Positions 43,042 through 52,872 are shown, counted from the stretch's first letter. The stretch is DNA of 64,000 bases from Thalassobellus sp050294475 (GCA_050294475.1 JBNKOE010000014.1:71253-135252), one strand, 5' to 3'. The notes: generated from the sequence alone by a model not told the origin. Translations and numbers: made by a program.

Positions 43042-43266
43042 TTAATGTTAGTTCTATAACTTTCAACAAAGTTAGATCTAAAAAAAGTACGATGATATAA
43101 GTTATGAGTGTTGAGTAAAATTTGTGATACACGATTAAACGATTCCACAATAAACAGTTAAATAATTGTAAATCAAATACATAAATCTAACTAAAGCTCC
43201 TTGTTTTTAATTATTCATTTTGCTTTTTTAATTATTCATTTTCATTGTGCATTATTAATTATTAAC

Positions 43267-43274
43267 TATATTTG
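43267..43274 (+). promoter_or_regulatory. -7 promoter box (TATATTTG) of rplS
   Basis: Perfect TAnnTTTG match. It would give a leader of about 70 bases before the rplS ATG. Confidence 0.6.
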
Positions 43275-43275
43275 C

Positions 43276-43348
43276 ACCCAATTTCGGGTTAACCTCTGGC
43301 GAGAATCGTGAATGTTGTTCTGAATTAATTATAATTAAATTTAAAGAT
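43276..43348 (+). promoter_or_regulatory. rplS leader: candidate rplS 5' leader
   Basis: About 70 untranslated bases. A small hairpin ACCC-AATTTC-GGGT lies at 43276-43289, followed by CTCTGGCGAGAA and an AT-rich stretch to the ATG. Ribosomal protein leaders often bind their own product; whether this one does is inference. Confidence 0.35.
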
Positions 43349-43699
43349 ATGGAATCTTTAGTGAAATTTGTTCAAGACGAATTTGTAACAAAAAAAGAAT
43401 TACCAGAATTTGCAGCTGGTGACACAATTACTGTTTTCTACGAAATTAGAGAGGGTGAAAAAGTACGTACTCAGTTTTTTAGAGGTGTAGTAATACAAAG
43501 AAGAGGCTCTGGAGCTTCAGAAACTTTTACAATTAGAAAAATGTCTGGTACTGTTGGTGTAGAGCGTATCTTCCCAGTAAATTTACCAGCATTACAAAAA
43601 ATTGAAGTTAACAAACGTGGTAAAGTACGTAGAGCTCGTATCTTCTACTTTAGAGGTCTTACTGGTAAAAAAGCCAGAATTACTGAGCGTAGACGTTAA
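43349..43699 (+). CDS. rplS: 50S ribosomal protein L19
   Basis: A 116-residue ribosomal protein with the L19 features FAAGDTITVFYEIREGEKVRTQFFRG (in part), GVVIQRRGSGASETFTIRK, GVERIFPVN and a basic C-terminus (KARITERRR). It sits at the interface of the 30S and 50S subunits. Length is normal. A strong terminator follows 31 bases after the stop. Confidence 0.97.
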   Translation: MESLVKFVQDEFVTKKELPEFAAGDTITVFYEIREGEKVRTQFFRGVVIQRRGSGASETFTIRKMSGTVGVERIFPVNLPALQKIEVNKRGKVRRARIFYFRGLTGKKARITERRR

Positions 43700-43729
43700 T
43701 TATAACACAACTGCACATTTGCAGCTATT

Positions 43730-43763
43730 AAAAAGCCTTGATTTTATATCAAGGCTTTTTTTA
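43730..43763 (+). terminator. intrinsic terminator of rplS
   Basis: AAAAAGCCTTGAT pairs with ATCAAGGCTTTTT (13 bp) around TTTAT, followed by T residues. A small CTGC/GCAG hairpin precedes it at 43711-43724. Confidence 0.85.
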
Positions 43764-44393
43764 TTAACAATTGTCAATAACTACGGTTTATAAGTAGTTG
43801 ATATTTAATTACTTAAAAAGTTTGTTTTTTCTGAATTTAGGTTGTATCTTAGTAAAAGAAATAATAACAATCTCTGGTTGGTTTCATCTCAACAATGAAT
43901 TTATATTATTTTCTAAATAAGGTAACGTTCTTTATAAAATTATTTATTGTTTTTTGAGGTTTTTAGTTTACACGTGTATGCGTGAATAATGAAAAAACCA
44001 TGATATCTTAAAAGACTTGGATGGGTTTATAAACAAGATATGGAAACTTAAGGATAGACAAGTAATTGGATAAACTTACGGAAACATAAATTTGGATATA
44101 CAATTTAGACAAGAAACTAATAAGATTGAAAGCTTAAAAAGCAGCAAAAACGAAAGTAGAAGCTGTGTAATACAAGCAATGCTTAAAGCAAACTTAACGC
44201 GAAAGCGAAGAGCAAGTTTAATAGCATCAAGAAAAACGATTAACTGAAACATTTTAGTAATATGTCAATACATTTTGAAAATTACAACAAAAATGTTTCA
44301 CTTGTAATAATAGCACTTGAATTGAAAAGCTTGATGGAAATTTAGGCTCCTTTTAATAGCAATATTAAAATAGATCACGTTATGTTATTACAA
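43764..44393 (+). other. 630-base stretch with no supportable gene, ending in a terminator
   Basis: I find no open frame longer than about 60 codons and no recognised protein. One frame reads HDILKDLDGFINKIWKLKDRQ from about 43999 to a TAA near 44078, then about 55 further codons to a TGA, which looks like decayed coding sequence. No clear promoter box is seen. A perfect terminator at 44396 shows that something is, or was, transcribed here. Confidence 0.55.
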
Positions 44394-44395
44394 AG

Positions 44396-44448
44396 AAAGC
44401 CATATCAAAGTAGATTAAATTCCGCAGTGATATGGCTTTTGTTTTTTT
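44396..44448 (+). terminator. orphan intrinsic terminator
   Basis: AAAGCCATATCA (44396-44407) and TGATATGGCTTT (44428-44439) form a perfect 12-bp stem with a 20-base loop, followed by TGTTTTTTT. No annotated gene ends here; rplS already has its own terminator 630 bases earlier. Confidence 0.7.
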
Positions 44449-44649
44449 AGCTTCTATGCTTTTTCGTTAACAAATTCTTATTACCAACTTCCTTTTTTAT
44501 AATTCTATTAAAACTTAGTGGTTTTTAAATGGTTCACTCATTTTTAAACCTCTTTAAATATCAATTTTTGTATATTCGCTTCGCGAAAACGATATCGTAT
44601 ATTTTTTTCAGCTAAACATTAAACAACATACATATAAAATCTCATAGTA

Positions 44650-46860
44650 ATGTCTAAAATTATTTATACAAAAACCGATGAAGCTCCTGCTTTAGCAACA
44701 CGTTCTTTCTTACCAATAGTGCAAGCTTTTGTAAAGTCTTCTGGTGTTAATATAGAAACTAAAGATATCTCATTAGCAGCAAGAATTTTAGCTGTTTTTC
44801 CTGATTATTTAAATGAAGATCAACGCGTTTCAGATGATTTAGCCATACTAGGTGAATTAGCAAAAAAGCCTGAAGCAAATATTGTGAAATTGCCAAATAT
44901 TAGTGCATCAATACCACAATTAAAAGCAGCCATAAAAGAATTACAATCTCAAGGTTTTGGTATTCCTAATTATCCTGATGAGCCTACAACTGATGAAGAA
45001 AAAGACATTAATGCTCGTTATAACAAAATTAAAGGAAGTGCTGTAAACCCAATACTTCGTGAAGGAAACTCTGATAGACGTGCACCAAAAGCTGTAAAAA
45101 ATTATGCTAAAAAAAATCCACACTCAATGGGTGCTTGGAGCAGCGATTCTAAAACACATGTTGCTACTATGGACGCTGGAGATTTTGCACACAATGAAAA
45201 ATCAGTTACCATATCTGACGCTACTAATATAAAAATTGTTCATACTGATGCAAATGGAAATACTACAACACTAAAAGATAGTTTTGCATTACTTAAAGGT
45301 GAAATAATTGATGCTACAGTAATGAGTAAAAAAGCTTTAGTTACCTTTTTTGAAAATCAAGTTGCAGATGCAAAAGCTAATGGTGTTTTATTTTCATTAC
45401 ACATGAAGGGCACGATGATGAAAGTAAGCGACCCTATTATTTTTGGTCATGCTGTAAAAATATTTTTTAAAGATGTTTTTACTAAACATGCTACTATATT
45501 AGAAGAAATTGGTGTAGATGTAAATAATGGTTTCGGAAATTTACTTGAAAAAATTCAAGGATTACCAGAAGCTAAACGTAATGAAATACAAGCTGATATT
45601 GATGCTGCATATAAAAACGGTCCTGCAGTTGCTATGGTAAATAGCGATAAAGGTATAACCAACTTACATGTACCAAGTGATGTTATTATTGATGCTTCTA
45701 TGCCTGCAATGATACGCACATCTGGACAAATGTGGAATGCAGATGGTAAATTACAAGATACTAAAGCTGTTATTCCAGATAGTAGTTATGCTGGAATTTA
45801 TGCTGCAACAATAGACTTTTGTAAAAAGAATGGAGCTTTCGATCCCACAACAATGGGAACGGTTCCTAATGTTGGTCTAATGGCTCAAAAAGCTGAAGAA
45901 TATGGGTCTCACGATAAAACATTTGAAATAAAATCTAATGGAACTGTAAGTGTAATTGATGCTTCTGAAACTACATTATTAGAGCACACTGTTGAAACTG
46001 GAGATATTTGGAGAATGTGCCAAGTTAAAGATGCACCAATTCAAGACTGGGTAAAACTAGCGGTTACACGTGCTAGAGCTTCTGAAACACCTGCTGTTTT
46101 CTGGTTAGATGAAAACAGAGCCCATGATGCTGAATTAATTAAAAAAGTAAATACCTATTTAAAAGATCACGATACTACGGGATTAGATTTAAGAATCTTA
46201 TCTCCTACTAAAGCAACACTTTTTACTTGCGAAAGATTAAAAGAAGGAAAAGATACTATTTCTGTATCTGGTAATGTGTTAAGAGACTACTTAACAGATT
46301 TATTCCCAATTTTAGAAGTAGGAACAAGTGCAAAAATGTTATCTATAGTACCATTAATGAATGGTGGTGGTTTATTTGAAACTGGTGCTGGTGGTTCTGC
46401 TCCAAAACACGTACAACAATTATTAGAAGAAAATCACTTACGTTGGGATTCTTTAGGAGAATTTTTAGCATTGGCTGTATCATTAATTCATTTTAGTGAA
46501 GTAAATAATAATCCTAAAGCTAAAATTTTAGGTGAAACATTAGATGACGCTACCGATAAACTATTAGAAAACAGAAAAGGACCTTCAAGAAAAGCTGGAG
46601 AATTAGATAACAGAGGAAGTCATTTCTACCTAGCCATGTATTGGGCTCAAGAATTAGCGAATCAAACAAAAGATGCTAGTTTAAAAGCAGAATTTACGCC
46701 TATAGCTGAAAAATTAGTAGAAAATGAAACTGCTATTATAAATGAGCTAACCGAAATACAAGGTAAACCAGCAGATATTGGAGGTTATTATGAGCCTAAT
46801 GAAGCTTTAATTAACCAAGTGATGCGACCAAGTAAAACATTTAATAGTATATTAAACTAA
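44650..46860 (+). CDS. icd: NADP-dependent isocitrate dehydrogenase, monomeric type
   Basis: A 736-residue monomeric IDH (IDH-II type), oxidising isocitrate to 2-oxoglutarate and CO2 with NADP+. Recognisable segments are IIYTKTDEAPALATRSFLPI at the N-terminus, NSDRRAPKAVKNYAK, GAWSSDSKTHVATMD, PAVFWLDENRAHD and LDNRGSHFYLAMYWAQ. Length is exactly in the family range and distinct from the dimeric 400-residue enzyme. The closing terminator lies 22 bases after the stop. Confidence 0.96.
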   Translation: MSKIIYTKTDEAPALATRSFLPIVQAFVKSSGVNIETKDISLAARILAVFPDYLNEDQRVSDDLAILGELAKKPEANIVKLPNISASIPQLKAAIKELQSQGFGIPNYPDEPTTDEEKDINARYNKIKGSAVNPILREGNSDRRAPKAVKNYAKKNPHSMGAWSSDSKTHVATMDAGDFAHNEKSVTISDATNIKIVHTDANGNTTTLKDSFALLKGEIIDATVMSKKALVTFFENQVADAKANGVLFSLHMKGTMMKVSDPIIFGHAVKIFFKDVFTKHATILEEIGVDVNNGFGNLLEKIQGLPEAKRNEIQADIDAAYKNGPAVAMVNSDKGITNLHVPSDVIIDASMPAMIRTSGQMWNADGKLQDTKAVIPDSSYAGIYAATIDFCKKNGAFDPTTMGTVPNVGLMAQKAEEYGSHDKTFEIKSNGTVSVIDASETTLLEHTVETGDIWRMCQVKDAPIQDWVKLAVTRARASETPAVFWLDENRAHDAELIKKVNTYLKDHDTTGLDLRILSPTKATLFTCERLKEGKDTISVSGNVLRDYLTDLFPILEVGTSAKMLSIVPLMNGGGLFETGAGGSAPKHVQQLLEENHLRWDSLGEFLALAVSLIHFSEVNNNPKAKILGETLDDATDKLLENRKGPSRKAGELDNRGSHFYLAMYWAQELANQTKDASLKAEFTPIAEKLVENETAIINELTEIQGKPADIGGYYEPNEALINQVMRPSKTFNSILN

Positions 46861-46881
46861 ATAAAATACAATCACTCTTTT

Positions 46882-46909
46882 AAAAAGCCTCTTTTCTGAG
46901 GCTTTTTTT
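46882..46909 (+). terminator. intrinsic terminator of icd
   Basis: AAAAAGCCTC and GAGGCTTTTT form a 10-bp stem around TTTTCT, followed by T residues. Confidence 0.85.
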
Positions 46910-46940
46910 ATATTTTTATACAAAAAGCTTTTCTAAAAGA

Positions 46941-49316
46941 ATGTATAAAATTATTTCGTGCTTTATTGTCACGCTGTGTTTTAATGTATTAATTTTAAAC
47001 GCTCAAGAAAAATTCACATTCAGCGGAACTATTTTAGAACAAAAAAGTAATGAATCTCTCATTGGAGTTAACATTATTTTTCCAGAATTATCTACAGGTA
47101 CTACTACTAATGAGTATGGCTTTTTTTCTATAACATTACCCAAAGACACTTACAATATAGTAATTAGCTATTTAGGTTATAATTCTATATCAGAAACAAT
47201 AGTACTTTCAGAAAACATCACTAAAAATTATTCCTTATTTAATTCTACTGAAAATTTAGATGAAATAATCATTACCAACAACATTGAAAAGCTAAATATA
47301 AAAACACCTCAAATGAGTGTGAACAAGCTTAATTCGAGTACCATTAAAGAAATACCCGTTGTTCTTGGTGAATCAGATATTATAAAAGCAATTACGCTAC
47401 TCCCTGGAGTTACTAATGCAGGTGAAGGCGCTTCTGGCTTTAATGTTAGAGGTGGTGCAGCCGATCAAAATTTAATACTTTTAGATGAAGCGATTATTTA
47501 TAACTCTTCACATTTATTCGGATTCTTTTCTGTTTTTAATCCAGATGCCATAAAAGATCTAAAACTATATAAAGGTGGTATTCCATCTCGTTATGGAGGT
47601 CGAGTTTCTTCTGTCTTAGATATCTATCAAAAAGAAGGTAATAGTAAAGAGTTTCATATGAATGGAGGCATTGGCATTGTTTCTAGCAGATTACTTGCCG
47701 AAGGCCCCATAAAAAAAGAAAAAGGTTCTTTTCTAATTGGAGGAAGATCTAGTTATGCTCACTTATTTTTACCGCTTTTTGATAATAACAATGTTGCATA
47801 CTTTTATGATTTAAACACCAAATTAAGCTATAAAATAAACAATAGAAATAATATTTATTTATCAGGATATTTTGGTAGAGATGTATTTAGAATTCAAGAT
47901 ACATTTGAAAATAGTTATGGTAATTCTGTTTTAAATCTTAGATGGAATCATCTTTTTTCTGATAAATTATTTTCAAACCTTTCTTTTATTTATTCGGATT
48001 ACGACTACGATTTAAAATTAAATTTTGTAGAATTTGATTGGGTTTCAGGAATTCAAAATTTCAATTTGAAGTATGATTTAAAACACTACATAGCCGATAA
48101 ATTTAAACTTCAATACGGACTAAATAGTGTTTATTATAAGTTTAATCCAGGTGATATAAAACCAACTGTAGAATCCTCTGGAATTAATCCTTTTAAACTA
48201 ACCGATAAATATGCCTTTGAAAATGCAATATATATTGATGCCGAACATAATGTATCCAATAAACTAGCTTTATCCTACGGATTGCGCTTTAGTTCGTTTC
48301 ATCGTTTAGGTCAAGACGAACTTAATATATATGAAAACAACGAAGCTGTTGTTTTTAATAACAATTTTAAAATATATGAAAAAGCAATTCCTATAGGTAC
48401 AATAACCTATAAGCGAAGTAATATTATTGCTAACTTTTTTAATATTGAACCTCGAGCTTCATTAGCTTATCAATTAAATAAAACAAGTTCTATTAAAACA
48501 AGCTATAATAGAATGAGTCAGTATTTACATTTATTGTCTAATACAAATTCTCCAACACCTTTAGATGTTTGGACTCCTAGTGGTAAATATGTAAAACCAC
48601 AATTATTAGATCAATTTGCTTTTGGGTATTTTAAAAACTTTAAAAACAATACGTATTCTTTAGAAATTGAAAGTTTCTTCAAAACTATAAAAAATAGAAT
48701 TGATTATATAGATGGTGCTAATTTAGTCGCAAATAATGCCATAGAACAAGTTATTTTAAATGGTAAAGCTCGCGCCTATGGTTTAGAGTTTTTATTGAAA
48801 AAAAACAAAGGTAAATTTAAAGGGTGGTTAGCTTATACACTTTCTAAATCTGAACAGCAAACTAAAGGAAGAACTGTAAACGAAATTGGTATAAACAACG
48901 GTAATTGGTACAAAACACCTTATGACAAAACACATGATATTTCATTAACTGGTAGTTATAAACTAAATAATAAATGGAAATTAAATACTAATTTTTTGTA
49001 CCAAACAGGACAACCTGCAACATTTCCTAATGGTCAATATCAATTCAATGGCATAATTATTCCAAACTATAATAATAGAAATTCCGATAGATTAACATCA
49101 TATAACCGGTTAGATATTTCAGCAACATATATTCCAAAACCAAACAAAAAAAGAGGTTGGAAAACTTACTGGGTGTTTGGTATATATAATGCCTATAATC
49201 GTAAAAATGCTAGTTCTTTTAATTTTGGTAAAAACTATGATACAGGAGTTAATGAAGCTACGCGCTTATCCATCTTTGGTATTGTTCCATCAGTATCTTA
49301 TAATTTCAAGCTTTAA
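46941..49316 (+). CDS. TonB-dependent receptor with carboxypeptidase-like N-terminal domain (copy 2)
   Basis: A 791-residue outer-membrane receptor, collinear and strongly similar to copy 1 at 20355. Signal peptide at 1-21 (IISCFIVTLCFNVLILNAQ), CarboxypepD_reg-like domain at about 25-108, plug with LLPGVTNAGEGASGFNVRGG and LILLDEAIIYNSSH, and a barrel ending VSYNFKL. Copy 2 is more AT-rich in coding and carries more Asn/Lys. It is followed three bases later by its own DUF4249 lipoprotein. Ligand unknown. It starts only 31 bases after the icd terminator. Confidence 0.92.
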   Translation: MYKIISCFIVTLCFNVLILNAQEKFTFSGTILEQKSNESLIGVNIIFPELSTGTTTNEYGFFSITLPKDTYNIVISYLGYNSISETIVLSENITKNYSLFNSTENLDEIIITNNIEKLNIKTPQMSVNKLNSSTIKEIPVVLGESDIIKAITLLPGVTNAGEGASGFNVRGGAADQNLILLDEAIIYNSSHLFGFFSVFNPDAIKDLKLYKGGIPSRYGGRVSSVLDIYQKEGNSKEFHMNGGIGIVSSRLLAEGPIKKEKGSFLIGGRSSYAHLFLPLFDNNNVAYFYDLNTKLSYKINNRNNIYLSGYFGRDVFRIQDTFENSYGNSVLNLRWNHLFSDKLFSNLSFIYSDYDYDLKLNFVEFDWVSGIQNFNLKYDLKHYIADKFKLQYGLNSVYYKFNPGDIKPTVESSGINPFKLTDKYAFENAIYIDAEHNVSNKLALSYGLRFSSFHRLGQDELNIYENNEAVVFNNNFKIYEKAIPIGTITYKRSNIIANFFNIEPRASLAYQLNKTSSIKTSYNRMSQYLHLLSNTNSPTPLDVWTPSGKYVKPQLLDQFAFGYFKNFKNNTYSLEIESFFKTIKNRIDYIDGANLVANNAIEQVILNGKARAYGLEFLLKKNKGKFKGWLAYTLSKSEQQTKGRTVNEIGINNGNWYKTPYDKTHDISLTGSYKLNNKWKLNTNFLYQTGQPATFPNGQYQFNGIIIPNYNNRNSDRLTSYNRLDISATYIPKPNKKRGWKTYWVFGIYNAYNRKNASSFNFGKNYDTGVNEATRLSIFGIVPSVSYNFKL

Positions 49317-49319
49317 CTC

Positions 49320-50129
49320 ATGAGAAAAATAATATACATCTTAATAATAAGTCTGCAATTTATGTCTTGTGAAGATGTTATAGAAGTAGACTTGAATTCC
49401 TCCGAACCGAGATTAGTAATAGATGCCTCTTTAAATTGGGTAAAAGGTTCTCAAGGAAATAACCAATATATAAAATTAACACAAAGCGCACCTTTTTTTG
49501 ATGATTCAATCCCTCCAGCAAATGGTGCTGAAGTTATAGTCACAGATTTAAATAACCATACTTTTAACTTTATTGAAGAAGAAAACACAGGTATTTATAT
49601 AAACACTTCATTTATTCCTGTTATTAATGACGTTTATAATCTAACTATAATTTACAATAATGAAACTTATACAGCTACCGAAAAATTAATTCCTGTAAGT
49701 TCAATTGAATATGTTGAACAAAAAAATGAAGGAGGATTTTCTGGAGAAGAAATTGAAATAAAAACATATTATACAGATCCTGAAGGAATAGAAAACTATT
49801 ATCTATTTGAATTTACAAACAATATTACTAAAAACCTTGAAGTATATGATGACGAATTTACAGATGGTAATCAAATTTTCGCTTTTTATTCAGATGAAAA
49901 TATAACTACAGGAGACGAACTCATTATTAAAAATTATGGCATTTCAAAACAATTTTATGAGTTTATGAATCTTTTATTACAACAAACTGACGATGAAAAT
50001 GGCGACCCTTTTGAACTACAACCCGCTACTGTTAGAGGTAATTGTATTAATCAAACAAATCCTGAGAATTATCCACTAGGATATTTTAAAGCTTCAGAAG
50101 TCTCTATTTTCAACTATACAATTGAGTGA
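49320..50129 (+). CDS. DUF4249 outer-membrane lipoprotein (copy 2)
   Basis: A 269-residue lipoprotein with lipobox ISLQFMSCEDVIEVD (Cys near 17). It has the same order as copy 1: EPRLVIDASLNWVKG, YNLTIIYNNETYTATEKL, DPEGIENYYLFEF and RGNCINQTNPENYPLGYF. It follows the receptor by three bases, so the pair is translationally coupled. Exported with the receptor to the outer membrane (inference). The MacA-like gene follows after a 137-base gap that has its own possible promoter. Confidence 0.88.
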   Translation: MRKIIYILIISLQFMSCEDVIEVDLNSSEPRLVIDASLNWVKGSQGNNQYIKLTQSAPFFDDSIPPANGAEVIVTDLNNHTFNFIEEENTGIYINTSFIPVINDVYNLTIIYNNETYTATEKLIPVSSIEYVEQKNEGGFSGEEIEIKTYYTDPEGIENYYLFEFTNNITKNLEVYDDEFTDGNQIFAFYSDENITTGDELIIKNYGISKQFYEFMNLLLQQTDDENGDPFELQPATVRGNCINQTNPENYPLGYFKASEVSIFNYTIE

Positions 50130-50184
50130 TTTTCTTTATTTGGTATAATATTTGTGCATGGAATTAGTTGAAAACAAATAATTT

Positions 50185-50337
50185 ATGAAGAAATTAACCA
50201 AAAAAAATCTCATAACTGAGTTTTTTTTTATAATCTTATTCTTCATCAATCAAAAACCAACTAAACATGACAAAGAAAAAGATTGCTTATATAATAGGTG
50301 CAACTGTTTTAATCATTCTTGCTTACTCATTCCTTAG
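50185..50337 (+). CDS. possible 50-residue leader ORF overlapping the adaptor gene
   Basis: ATG at 50185 opens 50 codons (MKKLTKKNLITEFFFIILFF, then INQKPTKHDKEK) and runs out of frame into the adaptor gene to TAG near 50337. Its start resembles a short membrane leader. It may be a leader peptide or simply a chance frame in AT-rich DNA; low confidence. Confidence 0.2.
   Translation: MKKLTKKNLITEFFFIILFFINQKPTKHDKEKDCLYNRCNCFNHSCLLIP
50243..50256 (+). promoter_or_regulatory. leader motif TCATCAATCAAAAA before the adaptor gene
   Basis: Exact 14-base copy, 10 bases before the ATG at 50267. See also 22947 and 52879. Confidence 0.45.
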
Positions 50338-51511
50338 TAGTACAACTGACGAAAACGTTTCTTTAACTGCAAAAGTTACAAAAGGCACATTTTTAAATGA
50401 AGTATTTATTTCTGGGGAAGCTCAATCTACTAGCTCAAAAAAAATTAATGGTCCAACTAATGCTAGACGATTTGGTATTTACAATATAAAAATACAAGAT
50501 TTAGTTCCAGAAGGAACTGTTGTTAAAAAAGGAGGATATATAGGCAAGCTTGATATGTCTGAGTTAAATGGTAAAATTCTAGATGCCCAATTAAATTTAG
50601 AAAAAGCAGAATCGAAATATACACAACAACAACTTGATACAACACTTACTCTAAAACAAGAACGAAACGCTATAAAAGATTTGCTTTTCAATATTGAAGA
50701 AAACCAATTAGAATTAAAACAATCTATATATGAAGCACCAGCTGTTATTAGGCAACTTGAAATTAAAATAGAAAAATTTGAACGTGATTTAAATGAAAAA
50801 AAAGAAGACTACTCTATTAAAAAACGACAAGCAAATGCTAAAATGATTGAAGTTGGTACTGAAGTCTCTAAAATTAGAAAAACAATTGATGAATTATTAG
50901 AACTACAAAAAGACTTTACTATATATTCTGAAGATGAAGGTATGGTAACATATGTAAAAGAATGGAATGGTACAAAAAAGAAAGTCGGTTCTACAATATC
51001 ACCTTGGGAGCCAGCTATAGCTAGCCTACCAGATTTAACAAAAATGGAATCAAAAACCTATAGTAATGAAGTAGATGTAAGAAAAATAAAAAAAGATTTA
51101 AAAGTTAAAGTAGGATTTGATGCTTTTCCAGATATCGAATTAGATGGTACTGTAACAGACGTTGCAAATGTTGGAGAAACAAAAGCAGGATCTGACATTA
51201 AACTTTTTCAGGTTTTAATAAAGATTAATGAAACTAATAAAAATATTAGACCAGGTATGACAACTTCTAACAAAATACTTACAAAACAAAAAGATGATGT
51301 TTTAATGATGCCTCTAGAAGCCATATTCTCAAGAGATTCTATTAGTTATGTTTATGTAAAATCTGGACTATCAATAGAAAAAAAGCAAGTAGAATTAGGG
51401 CTTTCAAATAATGAAGTTATTATTGTTGAAAAAGGCTTAAAAGAAAATGATATTGTTTATTTAAATAAACCTGATGATTTAGATGATAAAAGTATAACGC
51501 TACTTAAATAA
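50267..51511 (+). CDS. HlyD/MacA-type periplasmic adaptor of an efflux system
   Basis: A 414-residue periplasmic adaptor: N-terminal membrane anchor (IAYIIGATVLIILAYSFLSS), a lipoyl-like beta domain split by a long coiled-coil hairpin (about 95-225), and beta-barrel and membrane-proximal domains (EDEGMVTYVKEWNGTKKKVGS, GETKAGSDIKLFQVLI, IRPGMTTSNKIL). It bridges an inner-membrane permease and a TolC-like channel. The permease starts two bases after its stop and the TolC gene follows, forming a three-gene operon. Confidence 0.9.
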   Translation: MTKKKIAYIIGATVLIILAYSFLSSTTDENVSLTAKVTKGTFLNEVFISGEAQSTSSKKINGPTNARRFGIYNIKIQDLVPEGTVVKKGGYIGKLDMSELNGKILDAQLNLEKAESKYTQQQLDTTLTLKQERNAIKDLLFNIEENQLELKQSIYEAPAVIRQLEIKIEKFERDLNEKKEDYSIKKRQANAKMIEVGTEVSKIRKTIDELLELQKDFTIYSEDEGMVTYVKEWNGTKKKVGSTISPWEPAIASLPDLTKMESKTYSNEVDVRKIKKDLKVKVGFDAFPDIELDGTVTDVANVGETKAGSDIKLFQVLIKINETNKNIRPGMTTSNKILTKQKDDVLMMPLEAIFSRDSISYVYVKSGLSIEKKQVELGLSNNEVIIVEKGLKENDIVYLNKPDDLDDKSITLLK

Positions 51512-51513
51512 AT

Positions 51514-52872
51514 ATGATAGATAAAATACTTTTAGAAAAACTAAAATCGACCTTTAGCGAAGCATTTTGGTTTATTAAAACTAATAAAGTTAGAACCTTT
51601 TTAACAGCTTTAGGCATTATTTTTGGCGTGGCGAGTGTTATTACAATGCTTGCAATTGGTAATGGTGCAGAAAAAGAAATATTAGCTCAATTAGAGCTAG
51701 TGGGTGTAAATAATATTGTTGTTACTCCCATCCCAGATGAAAAAGATGAAGAAGCTGAGGACAATGAGGATGAAAACAATAAATCTGAATCTAAACGATT
51801 TTCTAAGGGACTAGATATATTAGATGCTCTAAGTGTTCAAAAAAATATACCTAGTGTTAAACTTACTAGTTCAGAAACAATTTTAAATACTTATGTTATT
51901 AATAATGGAAGACAAAACAGTGTAAAGCTTATTGGTATATCTCCTGCATTTTTTAAAGTATCTAACATAAACTTAGAAAATGGCAAATCGTTTTCTCAAT
52001 ATCAAATTAAAAATGCATTACCTGTTTGTATAGTAGGTAAAAAAGTTGAAAAAAAACTATTTACAGGAGAAAGTGCCATTGGTAAACATATAAAAGTAAA
52101 AGATGTTTGGCTGCAAGTAATAGGTGTTATAGAGGAAAAGTTAATATCAGATAAGGCACAAGAAAATTTAGGAATAAGAGACCTCAATGAAGATATTTAT
52201 ATTCCATTAAATACTTTTTTAGTAAGGTATATAGATCGAAAAATAATTAGTGATAAAATTGATGCAAACAGAAGTAATCAGAGTCAAAATGGTCCTAAAA
52301 AAAGTATACCAAGAGGTAATTACCATCAAATAGACAAATTAACAGTACAGGTTTCAAATTCAAATGAATTAAAGGCCACAGCAGAAGTTTTAAGCAAAAT
52401 GCTAAAACGCAGGCATAATGATGTATTAGATTTTGAAATAACAATTCCAATCCAATTATTAAAACAACAACAAAAAACAAAACAGATTTTCAATATAGTA
52501 CTAATCATTATTGCTGGTATATCATTACTCATCGGAGGTATTGGTATTATGAATATTATGCTAGCATCAGTACTAGAAAGAACAAAAGAAATAGGTATAA
52601 TTAGAGCTATTGGCGCCACCGAAGAAGATGTTATTCTTCAATTTTTATCTGAATCTATACTAATTAGTGTTGGTGGAGGTATTATTGGAATTATTGTAGG
52701 TATTATTGGAGCTTATATTATTGAAATTGTTTCAGGTATAGAAACAGTTTTATCCTTAAACTCTATTTTACTTTCATTTTTTATTGCTGTTATTGTTGGT
52801 TTAATTTTTGGAATATTTCCTGCAAAAGCTGCTGCTAATAAAAGACCAATTGAAGCATTAAGAACAGAATAA
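51514..52872 (+). CDS. MacB-like ABC transporter permease (no ATPase domain)
   Basis: A 452-residue FtsX/MacB-type permease. The first helix (NKVRTFLTALGIIFGVASVI, about 24-45) leads into a large periplasmic MacB_PCD domain with an acidic low-complexity insert (about 74-95), then three C-terminal helices (IVLIIIAGISLLIGGIGIMN, SILISVGGGIIGIIVGIIG, SFFIAVIVGLIFGIFPA). MacB itself carries an N-terminal ATPase, absent here; no separate ATPase gene is nearby. Function must rely on a subunit encoded elsewhere. It lies between the adaptor and the TolC gene. Confidence 0.9.
   Translation: MIDKILLEKLKSTFSEAFWFIKTNKVRTFLTALGIIFGVASVITMLAIGNGAEKEILAQLELVGVNNIVVTPIPDEKDEEAEDNEDENNKSESKRFSKGLDILDALSVQKNIPSVKLTSSETILNTYVINNGRQNSVKLIGISPAFFKVSNINLENGKSFSQYQIKNALPVCIVGKKVEKKLFTGESAIGKHIKVKDVWLQVIGVIEEKLISDKAQENLGIRDLNEDIYIPLNTFLVRYIDRKIISDKIDANRSNQSQNGPKKSIPRGNYHQIDKLTVQVSNSNELKATAEVLSKMLKRRHNDVLDFEITIPIQLLKQQQKTKQIFNIVLIIIAGISLLIGGIGIMNIMLASVLERTKEIGIIRAIGATEEDVILQFLSESILISVGGGIIGIIVGIIGAYIIEIVSGIETVLSLNSILLSFFIAVIVGLIFGIFPAKAAANKRPIEALRTE

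Larger units (their letters stand above)
43042..43348 (+). other. 307-base region holding rplS promoter and leader
   Basis: No gene is supported. Two near-identical AATTATTCATTTT tracts (about 43209 and 43231) precede the rplS promoter; leader structure is described separately. Confidence 0.6.
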
